Shown: positions 1 to 9,899, numbered from the stretch's first letter. The stretch is DNA of 64,000 nt from Pseudomonas silvicola (GCF_026651855.1 NZ_CP093280.1:2582001-2646000), one strand, 5' to 3'. The notes: generated by a model not told the origin, from the letters alone. Made by a program: numbers and translations.

Positions 1-45
1 TTCCAGGCCATCCTGCACCGTAAAGTGCACACCAGCGAAGAGTGA
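1..45 (+). CDS. tolQ: TolQ, C-terminal end only
   Basis: The first 14 codons before a TGA read FQAILHRKVHTSEE, which fits the C-terminal tail of TolQ. TolQ is the inner-membrane proton-channel subunit that works with TolR to energise TolA. The identification rests mostly on position, directly before tolR with a 14-base gap, and on the canonical tolQ-tolR-tolA-tolB order. The rest of the gene lies outside the window. Confidence 0.85.
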   Translation, partial: FQAILHRKVHTSEE

Positions 46-59
46 GCAGGTAATTACCC

Positions 60-512
60 ATGGCCCGAGTTCGCCAGAAACGCAAGCCGGTCGCCGAGAT
101 GAACGTGGTGCCCTACATCGACGTGATGTTGGTACTGCTGGTTATCTTCATGGTCACCGCACCGATGCTCAACCAGGGCGTGAAGGTTGACTTGCCCAAG
201 GTTTCCAGCGAAGCCTTGCCGCAGGACAACAACACCCAGGTCCTGACCATTTCGATCAAGGCCGACAAGACCTACTACTGGAACCTTGGCAGCGAAGTCG
301 ACGCCGACAAGGTCCAGGACAAGGCTATGACCCTGCCTGCCATGACCGACGCCGTCACCAAGATCATCCGCGCCGGCAACGAAGGCGGCAAACGTACCCA
401 GGTATTCATTCGTGGCGACAAGTCCGTGGACTACGGCGCCGTGATGGGCGCCATGGGCGGGTTGCAGAAGGCGGGTGTCGGTAACGTTGGCCTGATTACC
501 GAGGCGCCCTGA
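60..512 (+). CDS. tolR: TolR, Tol-Pal energising subunit (ExbD/TolR family)
   Basis: This 150-residue inner-membrane protein is of usual TolR length. It has a short basic cytoplasmic N-terminus and one membrane segment at about residues 17-37, read as VVPYIDVMLVLLVIFMVTAP. That segment holds the conserved Asp (D21 in YIDVMLVLLVIF) expected for proton coupling with TolQ. The remainder is the periplasmic ExbD-like domain. TolQ-TolR transmits proton-motive force to TolA to constrict the envelope during division. The stop codon overlaps the tolA start by one base (TGATG), so the two are translationally coupled. Family assignment and context are both clear. Confidence 0.97.
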   Translation: MARVRQKRKPVAEMNVVPYIDVMLVLLVIFMVTAPMLNQGVKVDLPKVSSEALPQDNNTQVLTISIKADKTYYWNLGSEVDADKVQDKAMTLPAMTDAVTKIIRAGNEGGKRTQVFIRGDKSVDYGAVMGAMGGLQKAGVGNVGLITEAP

Positions 513-1597
513 TGCGACAACGAGAGCCCTCCGCCTCGGAAAGCTATTTCTGGCCCAGTGTCTGGGCCGTTGCCCTGCATATCCTGATTTTTGGCATGCT
601 GTTCGTCAGCTTCGCCATGACCCCGGATCTGCCCCCTGCAAAGCCGATCGTCCAGGCTACGCTGTACCAGCTGAAGTCGAAGAGCCAGGCCACCACCCAG
701 ACCAATCAGAAGATTGCCGGGGAGGCCAAGAAGTCGGCTGCCAAGCAGACCGAAGTCGAGCAGTTGGAACAGAAGAAGGTCGAGCAGGAGAAGCAGGAGC
801 AAGCTGAGAAGGCCGCGGAACAAAAGCAGGAAGAAGCCGCTCAAAAGGCCCAGGAAGCCAAGAAGGCCGATGACGCGAAGAAGGCTGCCGCCGACCAGGC
901 CAAGGCCGCCGCGGCCGACGCCGCGAAGAAAGCCGACGACGCCAAGAAGGCTGCTGAAGCCAAGAAAGCCGAGCAGGCCGATATCGCCAAGAAGAAAGCC
1001 GAGGAAGACGCCAAGGAAAAAGCCGAGGAGGACGCCAAGAAAGCGGCCGATGCGGCGAAGAAGGCAGCCGAAGACGCGAAGAAGAAAGCCGCGGACGACG
1101 CTAAGAAGGCAGCCGAAGCTGCCCAGGAGGCGAAGAAGAAAGCCGCCGAAGACGCGAAGAAGGCCGCGGCCGACGACGCCAAGAAAAAGGCACAGGCAGC
1201 AGCCCGCAAGGCCGCTGAAGACAAGAAGGCGCAGGCATTGGCCGATCTGCTCTCCGACACACCGCAGCGCCAGCAGGCACTGGCGGACGAGCAGGGCGAC
1301 CAGACCGCCGGCAACTTCGACGACCTGATCCGTTCCCGTGCTGCAGAGGGTTGGGCCCGCCCACCGTCCGCGCGCAAGAACATGACAGTGGTACTGCAGA
1401 TCAACATGTTGCCTGACGGCACCATCACCAACGTTGCCGTGGCCAAATCCAGTGGCGATGGCCCGTTCGATGCGTCGGCAGTGGCTGCGGTCAAGAACAT
1501 CGGTCGCCTGGTCGAGATGCAGGGCCTGAAACCGAGTGATTTCAACCCTTACCGCAATTTCAAGATGACATTCACCCCTGAGGACCTTGCCTTGTGA
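512..1597 (+). CDS. tolA: TolA, inner-membrane to outer-membrane bridging protein
   Basis: TolA spans the periplasm and contacts TolB and Pal using energy from TolQR. The 361 residues show the expected three parts. There is one N-terminal membrane segment (about residues 16-35), then a very long Lys/Ala/Glu-rich helical domain II (about 60-250) built of repeated [12 protein letters not shown]-like units, and a globular C-terminal domain III (about 265-361) containing a TonB-like fold. The low-complexity stretch makes several other frames stay open here; they are shadows. The gene starts inside the tolR stop and ends overlapping the tolB start, typical of this operon. Confidence 0.96.
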   Translation: MRQREPSASESYFWPSVWAVALHILIFGMLFVSFAMTPDLPPAKPIVQATLYQLKSKSQATTQTNQKIAGEAKKSAAKQTEVEQLEQKKVEQEKQEQAEKAAEQKQEEAAQKAQEAKKADDAKKAAADQAKAAAADAAKKADDAKKAAEAKKAEQADIAKKKAEEDAKEKAEEDAKKAADAAKKAAEDAKKKAADDAKKAAEAAQEAKKKAAEDAKKAAADDAKKKAQAAARKAAEDKKAQALADLLSDTPQRQQALADEQGDQTAGNFDDLIRSRAAEGWARPPSARKNMTVVLQINMLPDGTITNVAVAKSSGDGPFDASAVAAVKNIGRLVEMQGLKPSDFNPYRNFKMTFTPEDLAL

Positions 1598-2895
1598 TTA
1601 ACCTTCTTCGAGGACTGCTGGTTGCACTGTGCTGCGTTGCAGCCGTTGCCCAGGCAGATGAAAAGAACATTATGGTGACCAGCGGCAGCGATCGGGCCAC
1701 CCCGATCGCCGTCGTGCCTTTCGGTTTCCAGGGCGGCTCCGTGCTGCCCGAGGACATGGCACTGATCATCGGCAATGACCTGCGCAACTCGGGTTACTAC
1801 TCGCCGATCGACAAGCAGAACATGATCAGCACCCCGTCGCAGCCAGGTGAAGTGGTATGGCGCGACTGGCAGGCCCTGGGTGCCCAGTACATCATGGTCG
1901 GCAGCATCGTCCCGTCGGGCGGCCGCCTGCAGGTGTCGTACGCACTGCTCAACGTCAACACCCAGCAGCAGGTCCTGACCGGCAGCGTTTCGGGTAGCGT
2001 TGATCAACTGCGCGACATGGCGCACTACATCTCGGACCAGTCGTTCGAAAAACTGACCGGCATCAAGGGCGCGTTCTCCACTCGCCTCCTTTATGTAACG
2101 GCCGAGCGCTTCAGCACCAACAGCACTCGCTACACCTTGCAGCGTTCGGACTATGACGGTGCCCGCGCCGTGACCCTGCTGCAATCGCGCGAGCCGATCC
2201 TGTCGCCACGCTATGCCCCGGATGCCAAGCGCATCGCCTACGTTTCGTTCGAGCAGAAGCGCCCGCGCATCTTCGTTCAGAACGTCGACACCGGTGCCCG
2301 TCAGCAGATCACCAACTTCGAAGGCCTCAATGGCGCTCCGGCGTTCTCGCCTGACGGCAGCAAGCTGGCGTTCGTGCTGTCCAAGGACGGCAACCCGGAG
2401 ATCTACGTGATGGACCTGGCGTCCCGTGGCCTGACCCGCCTGACCAATGATCCGTCCATTGATACCGAACCGTTCTGGGGTAAAGATGGTCGTACCATCT
2501 ACTTCACCTCCGACCGCGGTGGCAAGCCACAGATCTATAAACAGTCGTTGGGCGGTGGCGGTGCCACTCGCGTTACCTTTATCGGTAACTACAACGCCAA
2601 CCCCAAACTTTCCGCCGATGAAAAGACCCTGGTCATGATCCATCGCCAGGACGGTTTCACCAACTTCAAGGTCGCTTCGCAAGATCTTGAGCGTGGAAGT
2701 GTAAAAATCCTCACAGATTCAAGTCTTGATGAGTCGCCTACTGTTGCGCCCAACGGCACCATGGTAATCTACGCCACCCGCCAGCAGGGCCGGGGAGTCT
2801 TGATGCTCGTGTCGCTAAACGGCCGCGTGAGGCTCCCGCTTCCTACCGCTCAAGGCGAAGTCAGAGAACCGTCCTGGTCCCCTTACCTGAACTGA
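1594..2895 (+). CDS. tolB: TolB, periplasmic beta-propeller of Tol-Pal
   Basis: This 433-residue periplasmic protein links TolA to Pal. A Sec signal peptide covers residues 1-21 and ends AVAQA, with the mature protein beginning DEKN. An N-terminal alpha/beta domain follows, then a C-terminal six-bladed propeller whose blades carry repeated WD/TolB-like motifs such as [19 protein letters not shown] and [12 protein letters not shown]. The start is GTG, read as GTGA over the tolA stop (4-base overlap). No better start exists downstream before the signal peptide. Length and domain order match the family. Confidence 0.97.
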   Translation: MINLLRGLLVALCCVAAVAQADEKNIMVTSGSDRATPIAVVPFGFQGGSVLPEDMALIIGNDLRNSGYYSPIDKQNMISTPSQPGEVVWRDWQALGAQYIMVGSIVPSGGRLQVSYALLNVNTQQQVLTGSVSGSVDQLRDMAHYISDQSFEKLTGIKGAFSTRLLYVTAERFSTNSTRYTLQRSDYDGARAVTLLQSREPILSPRYAPDAKRIAYVSFEQKRPRIFVQNVDTGARQQITNFEGLNGAPAFSPDGSKLAFVLSKDGNPEIYVMDLASRGLTRLTNDPSIDTEPFWGKDGRTIYFTSDRGGKPQIYKQSLGGGGATRVTFIGNYNANPKLSADEKTLVMIHRQDGFTNFKVASQDLERGSVKILTDSSLDESPTVAPNGTMVIYATRQQGRGVLMLVSLNGRVRLPLPTAQGEVREPSWSPYLN

Positions 2896-2947
2896 CGCGG
2901 CGCTTTACGTTTTACTTAACACATTGGGGTTCATTAGGAGTTTCACG

Positions 2948-3445
2948 ATGGAAATGCTGAAGTTTGGTAAATTTGCTGCGCTGGCTCTGGCCATGGCCGT
3001 AGCTGTAGGTTGCTCTTCGAAAGGCGGCGACAACGCTGGTCAAGCAGCTGTTGACCCTAACGCTGGTTACGGCGCAAACACCGGTGCTGTTGATGGCTCC
3101 CTGAGCGAAGAAGCTGCTCTGCGCGCAATCACCACCTTCTACTTCGAATACGACAGCTCGGACCTGAAACCAGAAGCCATGCGCGCTCTGGACGTCCACG
3201 CTAAAGACCTGAAAGCCAATGGCGCTCACGTCGTACTGGAAGGTAACACTGACGAACGCGGTACCCGCGAGTACAACATGGCTCTGGGCGAGCGTCGTGC
3301 GAAAGCCGTTCAACGCTACCTGGTTCTGCAAGGCGTTTCGCCAGCTCAGCTGGAAATCGTTTCCTACGGTGAAGAGCGTCCAGTTGCCACCGGCAACGAC
3401 GAGCAGTCGTGGGCTCAGAACCGTCGCGTCGAACTGCGTAAGTAA
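2948..3445 (+). CDS. pal: Pal, peptidoglycan-associated outer-membrane lipoprotein
   Basis: Pal anchors the outer membrane to peptidoglycan and binds TolB. The start at 2948 is chosen because TTAGGAG lies 8 bases upstream, and because it places the lipobox correctly: a short basic start, a hydrophobic core, then AVGC with the acylated Cys at residue 22. A longer in-frame TTG start would push the signal inward. The mature part is an OmpA-like domain with the expected peptidoglycan-contact motif ([20 protein letters not shown]). The protein has 165 residues, the usual size. A 52-base gap separates it from tolB, long enough for its own promoter. Confidence 0.96.
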   Translation: MEMLKFGKFAALALAMAVAVGCSSKGGDNAGQAAVDPNAGYGANTGAVDGSLSEEAALRAITTFYFEYDSSDLKPEAMRALDVHAKDLKANGAHVVLEGNTDERGTREYNMALGERRAKAVQRYLVLQGVSPAQLEIVSYGEERPVATGNDEQSWAQNRRVELRK

Positions 3446-3451
3446 TTCGAT

Positions 3452-4282
3452 ATGCGAACGTGCCGCCGTGCTGTAACTATTCTGGCTCTCGCCCTGCCAC
3501 TCGTGGCATGGGCCGAGGTTCCTGTGGTCGATGGTGATGGTTCCAGCAATGGCGCCAGCAGTTATCCACCTTCGGGTTATGGCACGAGCGGCGCCTACGC
3601 TGATTCCGGGGCGCAAGCCCCGGTTTCCGCGCAGGGTCAGCTGTTCATGCAACTGCAGCAAATGCAGGAAGACATCGCGCGTCTGCGCGGACAGGTCGAA
3701 GTCCAGCAAAACGATATCCAGCAGCTTAAACAGCAGAGTCTGGAGCGTTACCAGGATCTCGATCGTCGCATTGGAACCGGCACTGCACCTGCAGCCGCCG
3801 CGCCTTCCGAGAATTCTCCTGCCGGTGGCGATGTAAATGCCGCCGGTACGCCGGTGCCTCCGTCAGCAGCCGCCCAGGCGCCTGCGGCCAGCACCGAGCC
3901 GGGTGACCCGGCGAAGGAAAAATTGTACTACGACGCGGCCTTCGACCTGATCAAGGCGAAGGACTTCGACAAGGCCAGCCTGGCGTTCGCCGCCTTTCTG
4001 CGCAAGTACCCCAACAGCCAGTACGCCGGCAACGCGCAGTACTGGTTGGGCGAAGTGAACCTGGCGAAGGGCGACCTGCAAGGCGCCGGCCAGGCCTTTG
4101 CCAAGGTCAGCCAGCTGTACCCGAAGCACGCCAAGGTACCTGATTCGCTGTACAAGCTGGCTGATGTGGAGCGCCGCCTGGGTCATACCGACCGGGTCAA
4201 GGGCATCCTGCAGCAGGTAGTGAGCCAGTACCCGGGCACCTCCGCTGCGCAGTTGGCCCAGCGTGACCTGCAAAAAATGTGA
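3452..4282 (+). CDS. cpoB: CpoB (YbgF), Tol-Pal-associated periplasmic TPR protein
   Basis: CpoB coordinates septal peptidoglycan synthesis with Tol-mediated outer-membrane constriction. The 276 residues begin with a signal peptide ending at about residue 21 (LVAWA, mature EVPVVDG). A coiled-coil trimerisation segment follows at roughly residues 65-105 (MQLQQMQEDIARLRGQVEVQ). A Pro/Ala-rich linker leads to three TPR repeats at the C-terminus (for example YYDAAFDLIKAKDFDKASLA). The gene begins 6 bases after pal and closes the tol operon; a strong hairpin terminator follows. Confidence 0.94.
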   Translation: MRTCRRAVTILALALPLVAWAEVPVVDGDGSSNGASSYPPSGYGTSGAYADSGAQAPVSAQGQLFMQLQQMQEDIARLRGQVEVQQNDIQQLKQQSLERYQDLDRRIGTGTAPAAAAPSENSPAGGDVNAAGTPVPPSAAAQAPAASTEPGDPAKEKLYYDAAFDLIKAKDFDKASLAFAAFLRKYPNSQYAGNAQYWLGEVNLAKGDLQGAGQAFAKVSQLYPKHAKVPDSLYKLADVERRLGHTDRVKGILQQVVSQYPGTSAAQLAQRDLQKM

Positions 4283-4303
4283 TTCGGCGCTGCCGATTTG
4301 AAG

Positions 4304-4329
4304 AAACCCGCGCTTGCCGCGGGTTTTTT
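4304..4329 (+). terminator. Rho-independent terminator after cpoB
   Basis: A 9-bp perfect stem (AAACCCGCG with CGCGGGTTT) around a 5-base loop is followed by a run of T. It sits 21 bases after the cpoB stop and separates the tol operon from queE. Confidence 0.85.
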
Positions 4330-4445
4330 CGTTAGAATTGATGCCCTTTTATTTCAATACCCTTCCCTGAACTGCGCGTTGGCGGGTTCATCGAAGTGCC
4401 CAACGGAGGCGGTCAGCCTGTTTAGCTGTCATGCCCGTGGACCCT

Positions 4446-5093
4446 ATGCAAGACACATTACGCATTACCGAAGTCTTCTACTCGTTGCAGGGGGAGACTC
4501 GTACCGCGGGCCTGCCCACGGTTTTCGTGCGCCTGACCGGCTGCCCGCTGCGCTGCCAGTACTGCGACAGTGCCTACGCCTTTTCCGGTGGCACCCTTCG
4601 CACCCTTGATTCGCTCATGGAGCAAGTGGCACAGTTCAAGCCGCGCTACGTGTGTGTCACAGGCGGCGAGCCGCTGGCCCAGCCCAATGCCATTCCGCTG
4701 ATCGCACGCCTGTGTGATGCAGGCTACGAGGTATCGGTGGAAACCAGTGGCGCACTGGACATCTCCAAGGTCGATACCCGCGCCAGCCGTGTGCTCGACC
4801 TCAAGACCCCGGCGTCCGAGGAATGCCATCGCAACCGCTACGAGAACATCGAGCTGCTGACCCCCAACGACCAGGTCAAGTTCGTGATTTGCTCGCGGGA
4901 CGACTATGACTGGTCGGTTTCCAAGCTCATCCAGTACGGGCTCGACCGTCGTGTCAGTGATGTCCTGTTCTCGCCGAGCAAAGGCCAACTCAACGCCACC
5001 GACCTGGCCGACTGGATCGTTGCCGACAACCTGCCCGTACGCTTCCAGGTGCAGTTGCATAAACTGCTATGGAACGACGAACCCGGCCGCTGA
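4446..5093 (+). CDS. queE: QueE, 7-carboxy-7-deazaguanine synthase
   Basis: This radical-SAM enzyme rearranges 6-carboxy-tetrahydropterin to 7-carboxy-7-deazaguanine in the queuosine pathway. With the start chosen here the protein has 215 residues and the cluster-binding cysteines are C33, C37 and C40 (GCPLRCQYC, the CX3CX2C spacing seen in QueE). A GGEP motif (VTGGEPLAQP) contacts SAM. The short insert between the cysteines and the overall length are typical of QueE. An in-frame ATG 15 bases upstream (4431) is possible; neither start has a strong ribosome-binding site. The neighbour queC catalyses the next step. Confidence 0.94.
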   Translation: MQDTLRITEVFYSLQGETRTAGLPTVFVRLTGCPLRCQYCDSAYAFSGGTLRTLDSLMEQVAQFKPRYVCVTGGEPLAQPNAIPLIARLCDAGYEVSVETSGALDISKVDTRASRVLDLKTPASEECHRNRYENIELLTPNDQVKFVICSRDDYDWSVSKLIQYGLDRRVSDVLFSPSKGQLNATDLADWIVADNLPVRFQVQLHKLLWNDEPGR

Positions 5094-5128
5094 TCGCTTC
5101 GATCCCACATTCCTGAAGGACACCAGAC

Positions 5129-5803
5129 ATGACTGACAAAAAAGCGGTAATTCTGCTCTCCGGCGGCCTGGACTCGGCGACTGTCGTGGCCATGGCCAAA
5201 GCCGAAGGCTACACCTGCTACACCATGAGCTTCGACTACGGCCAGCGCCACCGCGCCGAACTGGACGCCGCCGCACGCGTTGCCCGTGACCTGGGCGTGG
5301 TGGAACACAAAGTCATCGGCCTGAACCTGAACGGCATCGGTGGCTCGGCGCTCACCGATAGCAGCATTGACGTGCCTGAAGCCCCTACCGAAGGTATCCC
5401 GGTCACCTACGTGCCAGCACGCAACACCGTATTCCTGTCCCTCGCCTTGGGCTGGGCCGAAGTACTGGGCGCCCGCGACATCTTCATCGGCGTCAACGCC
5501 GTCGACTACTCCGGCTACCCCGACTGCCGCCCCGAGTTCGTCGAAGCCTTCGAGCGCATGGCCAACCTGGCCACCAAGGCCGGTGTGGAAGGGCAGGGCT
5601 TCAGTATCAAGGCGCCATTGCAGAACCTTAGCAAAGCCGACATCGTCAAGGCAGGCATCGCCCGGGGCGTGGACTACAGCCTCACCGTTTCCTGCTATCA
5701 GGCCGATGACCAGGGCCGTGCCTGCCGCAAGTGCGACAGCTGCCGCCTGCGCGCCGAAGGGTTCGCAGCCGCGGGTGTGAGCGACCCAACGCGATATTTT
5801 TGA
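5129..5803 (+). CDS. queC: QueC, 7-cyano-7-deazaguanine (preQ0) synthase
   Basis: QueC converts 7-carboxy-7-deazaguanine to preQ0 using ATP and ammonia. The 224-residue protein has the PP-loop ATP-pyrophosphatase motif SGGLDS at residues 11-16 and a C-terminal zinc site of four cysteines, C189, C199, C202 and C205 (SCYQ...CRKCDSC). It follows queE by 35 bases and almost certainly shares its transcript. A good ribosome-binding site (GAAGGA) precedes the start. Length and both motifs are complete. Confidence 0.96.
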   Translation: MTDKKAVILLSGGLDSATVVAMAKAEGYTCYTMSFDYGQRHRAELDAAARVARDLGVVEHKVIGLNLNGIGGSALTDSSIDVPEAPTEGIPVTYVPARNTVFLSLALGWAEVLGARDIFIGVNAVDYSGYPDCRPEFVEAFERMANLATKAGVEGQGFSIKAPLQNLSKADIVKAGIARGVDYSLTVSCYQADDQGRACRKCDSCRLRAEGFAAAGVSDPTRYF

Positions 5804-5903
5804 AATTTTTTCAAAATAGGTGTTGAATAATCCTTAGAAATCAGTATTATACGCACCACAACGCGGCGACACAGACACACAGTCGCAAGCGATGCAACAC
5901 AGC

Positions 5904-5979
5904 GGGTCGTTAGCTCAGTTGGTAGAGCAGTTGGCTTTTAACCAATTGGTCGTAGGTTCGAGTCCCACACGACCCACCA
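5904..5979 (+). tRNA. tRNA-Lys (anticodon TTT)
   Basis: The 76 bases fold as a full cloverleaf. The acceptor stem is GGGTCGT/ACGACCC and the D arm is GCTC...GAGC. The anticodon stem GTTGG/CCAAT encloses the loop CTTTTAA (anticodon TTT), and the T arm is GTAGG-TTCGAGT-CCCAC. The CCA end is encoded. Accessory genes begin just downstream, as is common at tRNA loci. Confidence 0.97.
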
Positions 5980-5995
5980 TATGCAAGAAGAAAAG

Positions 5996-6030
5996 AGCCG
6001 GAAAGTGCACAGCACTCTCCGGCTTTTTTT
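5996..6030 (+). terminator. Rho-independent terminator after tRNA-Lys
   Basis: AGCCGGA and TCCGGCT pair, with an inner AGTG/CACT extension across a single mismatch, and are followed by seven T. The hairpin lies 16 bases after the tRNA CCA end. Confidence 0.85.
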
Positions 6031-6448
6031 GTGTCTGCGTTTTTTGGTTGGCCATTCTCTTGACTCCCGAACGTCTCCCGCCTCTCGAAGCAGCTGTCGT
6101 AGCGACCTTGATCAGTCGCCGTTTTTTCGCATTGCTAACTGTTTGCGATTGAATGCCCGCGTGTGAATATATTACAACTTGTGTAATTAAACGATATTTC
6201 TGTACATGTTGGCAGGTATTTGTAGGGAAAGTCTGAGCGTTAATGCGAAATTTCCCAAGCTAACGTTGAGGGGTAGAACTCTCCTACTTGTTGGTTTAAT
6301 GTCCTGTCCAGTATGGCGCGACCGCCTTGGTCAGGTCTCTATTCATGGAGCTTGGCGCGGCGATCGCTGCTGGACCAATAGCGCATTATGCGCTTCGTTC
6401 ACCTGTGTTCAATATGCACAGCGCAGATTGCTCGCCAAGGGAGTGCAC
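6031..6448 (+). promoter_or_regulatory. Non-coding region upstream of the T6SS cluster
   Basis: No supported gene is seen in these 418 bases. An AT-rich patch around 6165-6200 contains an inverted repeat, ATTACA-acttg-TGTAAT (6171-6187), which could be an operator or part of a promoter. A frame in phase with tssB is open upstream from 6206, but it lacks a ribosome-binding site and TssB-like sequence. No convincing sigma-54 site was found. The main T6SS promoter is presumably here. Confidence 0.45.
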
Positions 6449-6952
6449 ATGGCTTCGAATAGCTTTCAAAATGAAGTACCCAAAGCACGTGTCAATATAA
6501 AGCTGGACTTGCATACCGGCGGGACACACAAGAAAGTCGAGTTGCCACTTAAGCTGATGGTCCTGGGTGACTACAGCAATGGCCGGGAGCAGCGGCCTTT
6601 ATCCGGGCGCGGCAAGGTCAGCATCAACAAGCACAATTTCGATAGCGTAATGGCCGAATTTGCCCCGGCGTTGGCCTTGGGCGTCGAAAACACGCTCGCC
6701 AACGACGGCAGCGAAACGGTCGCCGAACTGCAGTTCGCTGCCATGAAAGACTTCGAGCCCGAACAGGTGGCCAGGCAGCTCCCGCAGCTACGCGCTTTGC
6801 TGGCCATGCGCAATTTGTTACGCGATTTGAAATCCAATTTATTGGATAACGCAATGTTTCGTCAGGAGCTGGAACACATACTCAAGGATGAAACGCTGAG
6901 TCACACATTGCGCGGTGAATTGTTGGCACTGACCTGCCAGGAAACGCGCTAG
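6449..6952 (+). CDS. tssB: TssB, T6SS contractile sheath small subunit
   Basis: TssB (VipA) pairs with TssC to form the contractile sheath. The 167 residues begin MASNSFQNEVPKARVNIKLD. The core carries the family motifs KKVELPLKLMVLGDYS and the C-terminal helix DFEPEQVARQLPQLRALLAMRNLLRDLKSNL. The start at 6449 is preceded by AAGGGAG at suitable spacing and gives the usual length. Starting at the upstream in-phase ATG (6206) would add 81 residues unlike the family. It is the first gene of the T6SS cluster, 32 bases before tssC. Confidence 0.95.
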   Translation: MASNSFQNEVPKARVNIKLDLHTGGTHKKVELPLKLMVLGDYSNGREQRPLSGRGKVSINKHNFDSVMAEFAPALALGVENTLANDGSETVAELQFAAMKDFEPEQVARQLPQLRALLAMRNLLRDLKSNLLDNAMFRQELEHILKDETLSHTLRGELLALTCQETR

Positions 6953-6984
6953 CGTTATCAAGCTTCGCTTATAGGAACTCGGCC

Positions 6985-8523
6985 ATGTCTACCCAACCCA
7001 ACGCGCAAACTGTGTGCGGCGCTGAAGTATTGCCTGAAGAAAGTCAGAGCATCTATAGCGCCTTGTTCGCCAGAGTTAATCTCAGCCCCGTGGAAGTGCT
7101 GAGCAGCATTGAACCGTTTCAATATCCTGAAACATTATCCGAAGCGTCCATCGATGAGCGTTTAACAGCCGCCATCAGTGTATTCCTGGAATTGCTGCAC
7201 GCCTCGTCGCGCACGATCGAACGGCTGGACAGGGCACTGCTGGACGAACATATCGCTACCCTGGATGCCCAGATCAGTCGGCAGTTGGATGCCGTGATGC
7301 ATCACCCTGACTTTCAACGGGTGGAATCCACATGGCGTGGGGTCAAGTCGCTCGTCGACCAGACCGATTTTCGTCAGAACGTGCGCATCGAACTCCTGGA
7401 CGTCAGCAAGGAGAATCTGGTCCAGGACTTCGAAGACGCGCCGGAAATTGCCCAGAGCGGGCTGTACCTCCATACCTACACGCTGGAGTACGACACACCC
7501 GGCGGCGAGCCCATCGCCGCAGCCATCTCCAATTACGAGTTCGATCGCGGGGCACAGGACATTGCCCTGTTGCGTAACATCGCCAAGGTGGCGGCTTCCG
7601 CACACATGCCCTTCATCGGCTCTGTGGGCCCGGCGTTCTTCGGCAAGCAGAGCATGGAAGAAGTCTCGGCGATCAAGGACATCGGCAACTACTTCGATCG
7701 CGCCGAATACATCAAGTGGAAGGCCTTTCGCGACAGTGACGACGCGCGCTACATCGGCCTGGCCATGCCTCGTGTACTGGGGCGCTTGCCTTACGGCCCC
7801 GACACCGTGCCGGTGCGCAGCTTCAACTATATCGAAAACGTCAAGGGCCCTGACCACGACAAGTACCTGTGGACCAATGCGTCGTTCGCCTTCGCCGCCA
7901 ACATGGTCAAAAGCTTCATCGCCAACGGTTGGTGCGTGCAGATCCGCGGGCCGCAATCGGGGGGCGCGGTCACCGACTTGCCGATTCATCTGTATGACCT
8001 GGGCACGGGCAACCAGGTGAAGATCCCTTCCGAAGTCATGATCCCCGAAACCCGCGAGTTCGAGTTCGCCAATCTCGGCTTCATCCCCTTGTCCTACTAC
8101 AAGAATCGCGACTACGCCTGCTTCTTCTCGGCGAACTCGGCCCAGAAACCGGCCCCTTACGACACGGCCGTTGCCACCGCCAACAGCCGGATCAACGCAC
8201 GCCTGCCCTACGTCTTCCTGCTCTCGCGGATCGCCCACTACCTGAAAATGATCCAGCGCGAAAACATCGGTACCACCAAGGACAGGCGCCTGCTGGAGCT
8301 GGAGCTCAACCGATGGGTCAGCGGCCTGGTCACCGAGATGACCGACCCCGGCGATGCCCTCCAGGCGTCCCACCCGCTGCGCGAGGCGAGGGTCACGGTC
8401 GAGGACATCGATGACAACCCAGGTTTCTTCCGGGTCAAGTTGTATGCCGTGCCGCACTTCCAGGTGGAAGGCATGGACGTCAATTTGTCGCTGGTTTCGC
8501 AGATGCCCAAGGCCAAGGCCTGA
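6985..8523 (+). CDS. tssC: TssC, T6SS contractile sheath large subunit
   Basis: TssC (VipB) is the major sheath protein. The 512-residue length is typical. Diagnostic segments include FQRVESTWRGVKSLVDQTDF, the ISNYEFDRG region, MPFIGSVGPAFFGK, and the conserved LARPYGP-like stretch, here MPRVLGRLPYGPDTVPVRSF. An upstream TAGGAACT provides the ribosome-binding site. In other systems the N-terminal helix is the recognition site for the ClpV unfoldase; whether it is conserved cannot be judged by eye. No clpV is present in this cluster. Confidence 0.96.
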   Translation: MSTQPNAQTVCGAEVLPEESQSIYSALFARVNLSPVEVLSSIEPFQYPETLSEASIDERLTAAISVFLELLHASSRTIERLDRALLDEHIATLDAQISRQLDAVMHHPDFQRVESTWRGVKSLVDQTDFRQNVRIELLDVSKENLVQDFEDAPEIAQSGLYLHTYTLEYDTPGGEPIAAAISNYEFDRGAQDIALLRNIAKVAASAHMPFIGSVGPAFFGKQSMEEVSAIKDIGNYFDRAEYIKWKAFRDSDDARYIGLAMPRVLGRLPYGPDTVPVRSFNYIENVKGPDHDKYLWTNASFAFAANMVKSFIANGWCVQIRGPQSGGAVTDLPIHLYDLGTGNQVKIPSEVMIPETREFEFANLGFIPLSYYKNRDYACFFSANSAQKPAPYDTAVATANSRINARLPYVFLLSRIAHYLKMIQRENIGTTKDRRLLELELNRWVSGLVTEMTDPGDALQASHPLREARVTVEDIDDNPGFFRVKLYAVPHFQVEGMDVNLSLVSQMPKAKA

Positions 8524-8543
8524 CTTGCCGAGGAAACCATGCC

Positions 8544-9899
8544 ATGAAAATCGCTCGCCCCCTCTGGGCCTCCGGGGTTTTGCTGTCCCCGCAACAATTC
8601 CAGCAACAGGCCCGATGGGAAGCCTGGACCAATGAATGCCTGGCCCATCTGGCGGTGGCACACCCTTGGGGCGTGGAAGCGGTCGAATTCGATTTGCAGG
8701 CGTTGCGCCTGGGCAAGCTTCAGCCTTCAAGGCTGCGCGTACGCCTGGGTGACGGCACGCTGATCGATACCGAGGCGGCGGACGCCATGCCGGGGGCGAT
8801 CGAACCCGACCAGCTCCTGCCGGCAGAAACCCACGACGCCATCGTGTTGCTCGCCTTGCCCCTGGAGCAGGCCAACGGCGACAACTGCCTGTTCGAGGGC
8901 GCCAGGGGGGACCACCCCCAGCGTTACCGGCAAGTGTGGCGACCGGTCCAGGACGCCTATGGTGACGATATCCAGCCGATAGGGGTGCTAGAACACATGC
9001 TCAGTCTACGGCTGGGTAGCAGTGGCCACGCCGGTTACGTCACCTGCCCGGTCGCGCGGGTGGTCAGGGACGGCCAACGGGGGTGGTTGCTGGACCCTTC
9101 GTTCGTGCCGCCACTGATGAGCTTCGCCGGGCATCCTGGGCTGGTGGTGCAACTGAACAACCTGCTGACGCAGTTATCGGCCAAGCGCCAGCGGCTGATG
9201 GGCATGCGCCGAGAAAGCAACCAGCGCATGGCTGATTTCGCCGTGGCCGATGTATCGCTGTTCTGGCTGCTCACTGCCTTGAACACCTACCAGCCCGTTC
9301 TCGCCGATATCAGCGCTTGCCCGGCTCGGCACCCCGAGCAGGTCTACCTGGAGCTGGTGAAGCTGGCCGGTGCATTGCTCACCTTTTCCCTGGAACACGA
9401 CGTTACCCAGATTCCGCCTTATCACCATCACGCCTTGAGCGAGGTGTTACCGCCATTGATGGGGCTGATCTCGGTATTGCTCGAGGCCAGTCTGCCATCG
9501 CGGGTTCTTGCCCTGGAGCTTGAGGAAAAAGGGGCGTGCCGCTGGCAGGTGACGCTCAAAGACCCCCGCCTGCGCGAGCCCGGCTGCGCCGACTTCTACC
9601 TGTCGGTCCGTTGTCGGCTACCGGTGGCGCAGGTGCAGAACCAGTTCCCGCGGTTGTGCAAGGTGGGTACGCCCGATGACGTCGATCATTTGGTCAACGC
9701 TGCGCTTGATGGTGTGCCACTGCAGCCACTCAGCCATGTCCCGGCTGCCATTCCCCTGCGGCTGGAGAACCAGTACTTCGCCCTCGACTTCACCCACGCC
9801 AGGGGAGTGGCGGTGCTTGCCGAGGGCGTTTGCGCCTTCTATGTGCCCACCACGCTCACCGAGGTGAAACTCGAACTCTATGCGGTATTGCGCTCATGA
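8544..9899 (+). CDS. tssK: TssK, T6SS baseplate subunit
   Basis: TssK is the trimeric adaptor that joins the baseplate to the TssL-TssM membrane complex. The 451 residues start MKIARPLWASGVLLSPQQFQ, a recognisable variant of the TssK N-terminus that contains the LSPQHFQ-type motif. The middle region carries the family's long helix (LNNLLTQLSAKRQRLMGMRR), and the receptor-binding-like C-terminal domain is complete. The last four bases overlap the tssL start (ATGA), so translation is coupled to the protein TssK docks on. Confidence 0.93.
   Translation: MKIARPLWASGVLLSPQQFQQQARWEAWTNECLAHLAVAHPWGVEAVEFDLQALRLGKLQPSRLRVRLGDGTLIDTEAADAMPGAIEPDQLLPAETHDAIVLLALPLEQANGDNCLFEGARGDHPQRYRQVWRPVQDAYGDDIQPIGVLEHMLSLRLGSSGHAGYVTCPVARVVRDGQRGWLLDPSFVPPLMSFAGHPGLVVQLNNLLTQLSAKRQRLMGMRRESNQRMADFAVADVSLFWLLTALNTYQPVLADISACPARHPEQVYLELVKLAGALLTFSLEHDVTQIPPYHHHALSEVLPPLMGLISVLLEASLPSRVLALELEEKGACRWQVTLKDPRLREPGCADFYLSVRCRLPVAQVQNQFPRLCKVGTPDDVDHLVNAALDGVPLQPLSHVPAAIPLRLENQYFALDFTHARGVAVLAEGVCAFYVPTTLTEVKLELYAVLRS

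Noticed and set aside
431-1545. Long open frames opposite or across tolA
   Set aside because: They arise from the Lys/Ala repeat of TolA in high-GC DNA, encode low-complexity Ser/Ala or Arg/Pro strings, and lack ribosome-binding sites.
6340-6375. Sigma-54 promoter for the T6SS
   Set aside because: TTGGCGCGGCGATCGCTGC only loosely resembles the -24/-12 consensus; the TTGC half is missing.
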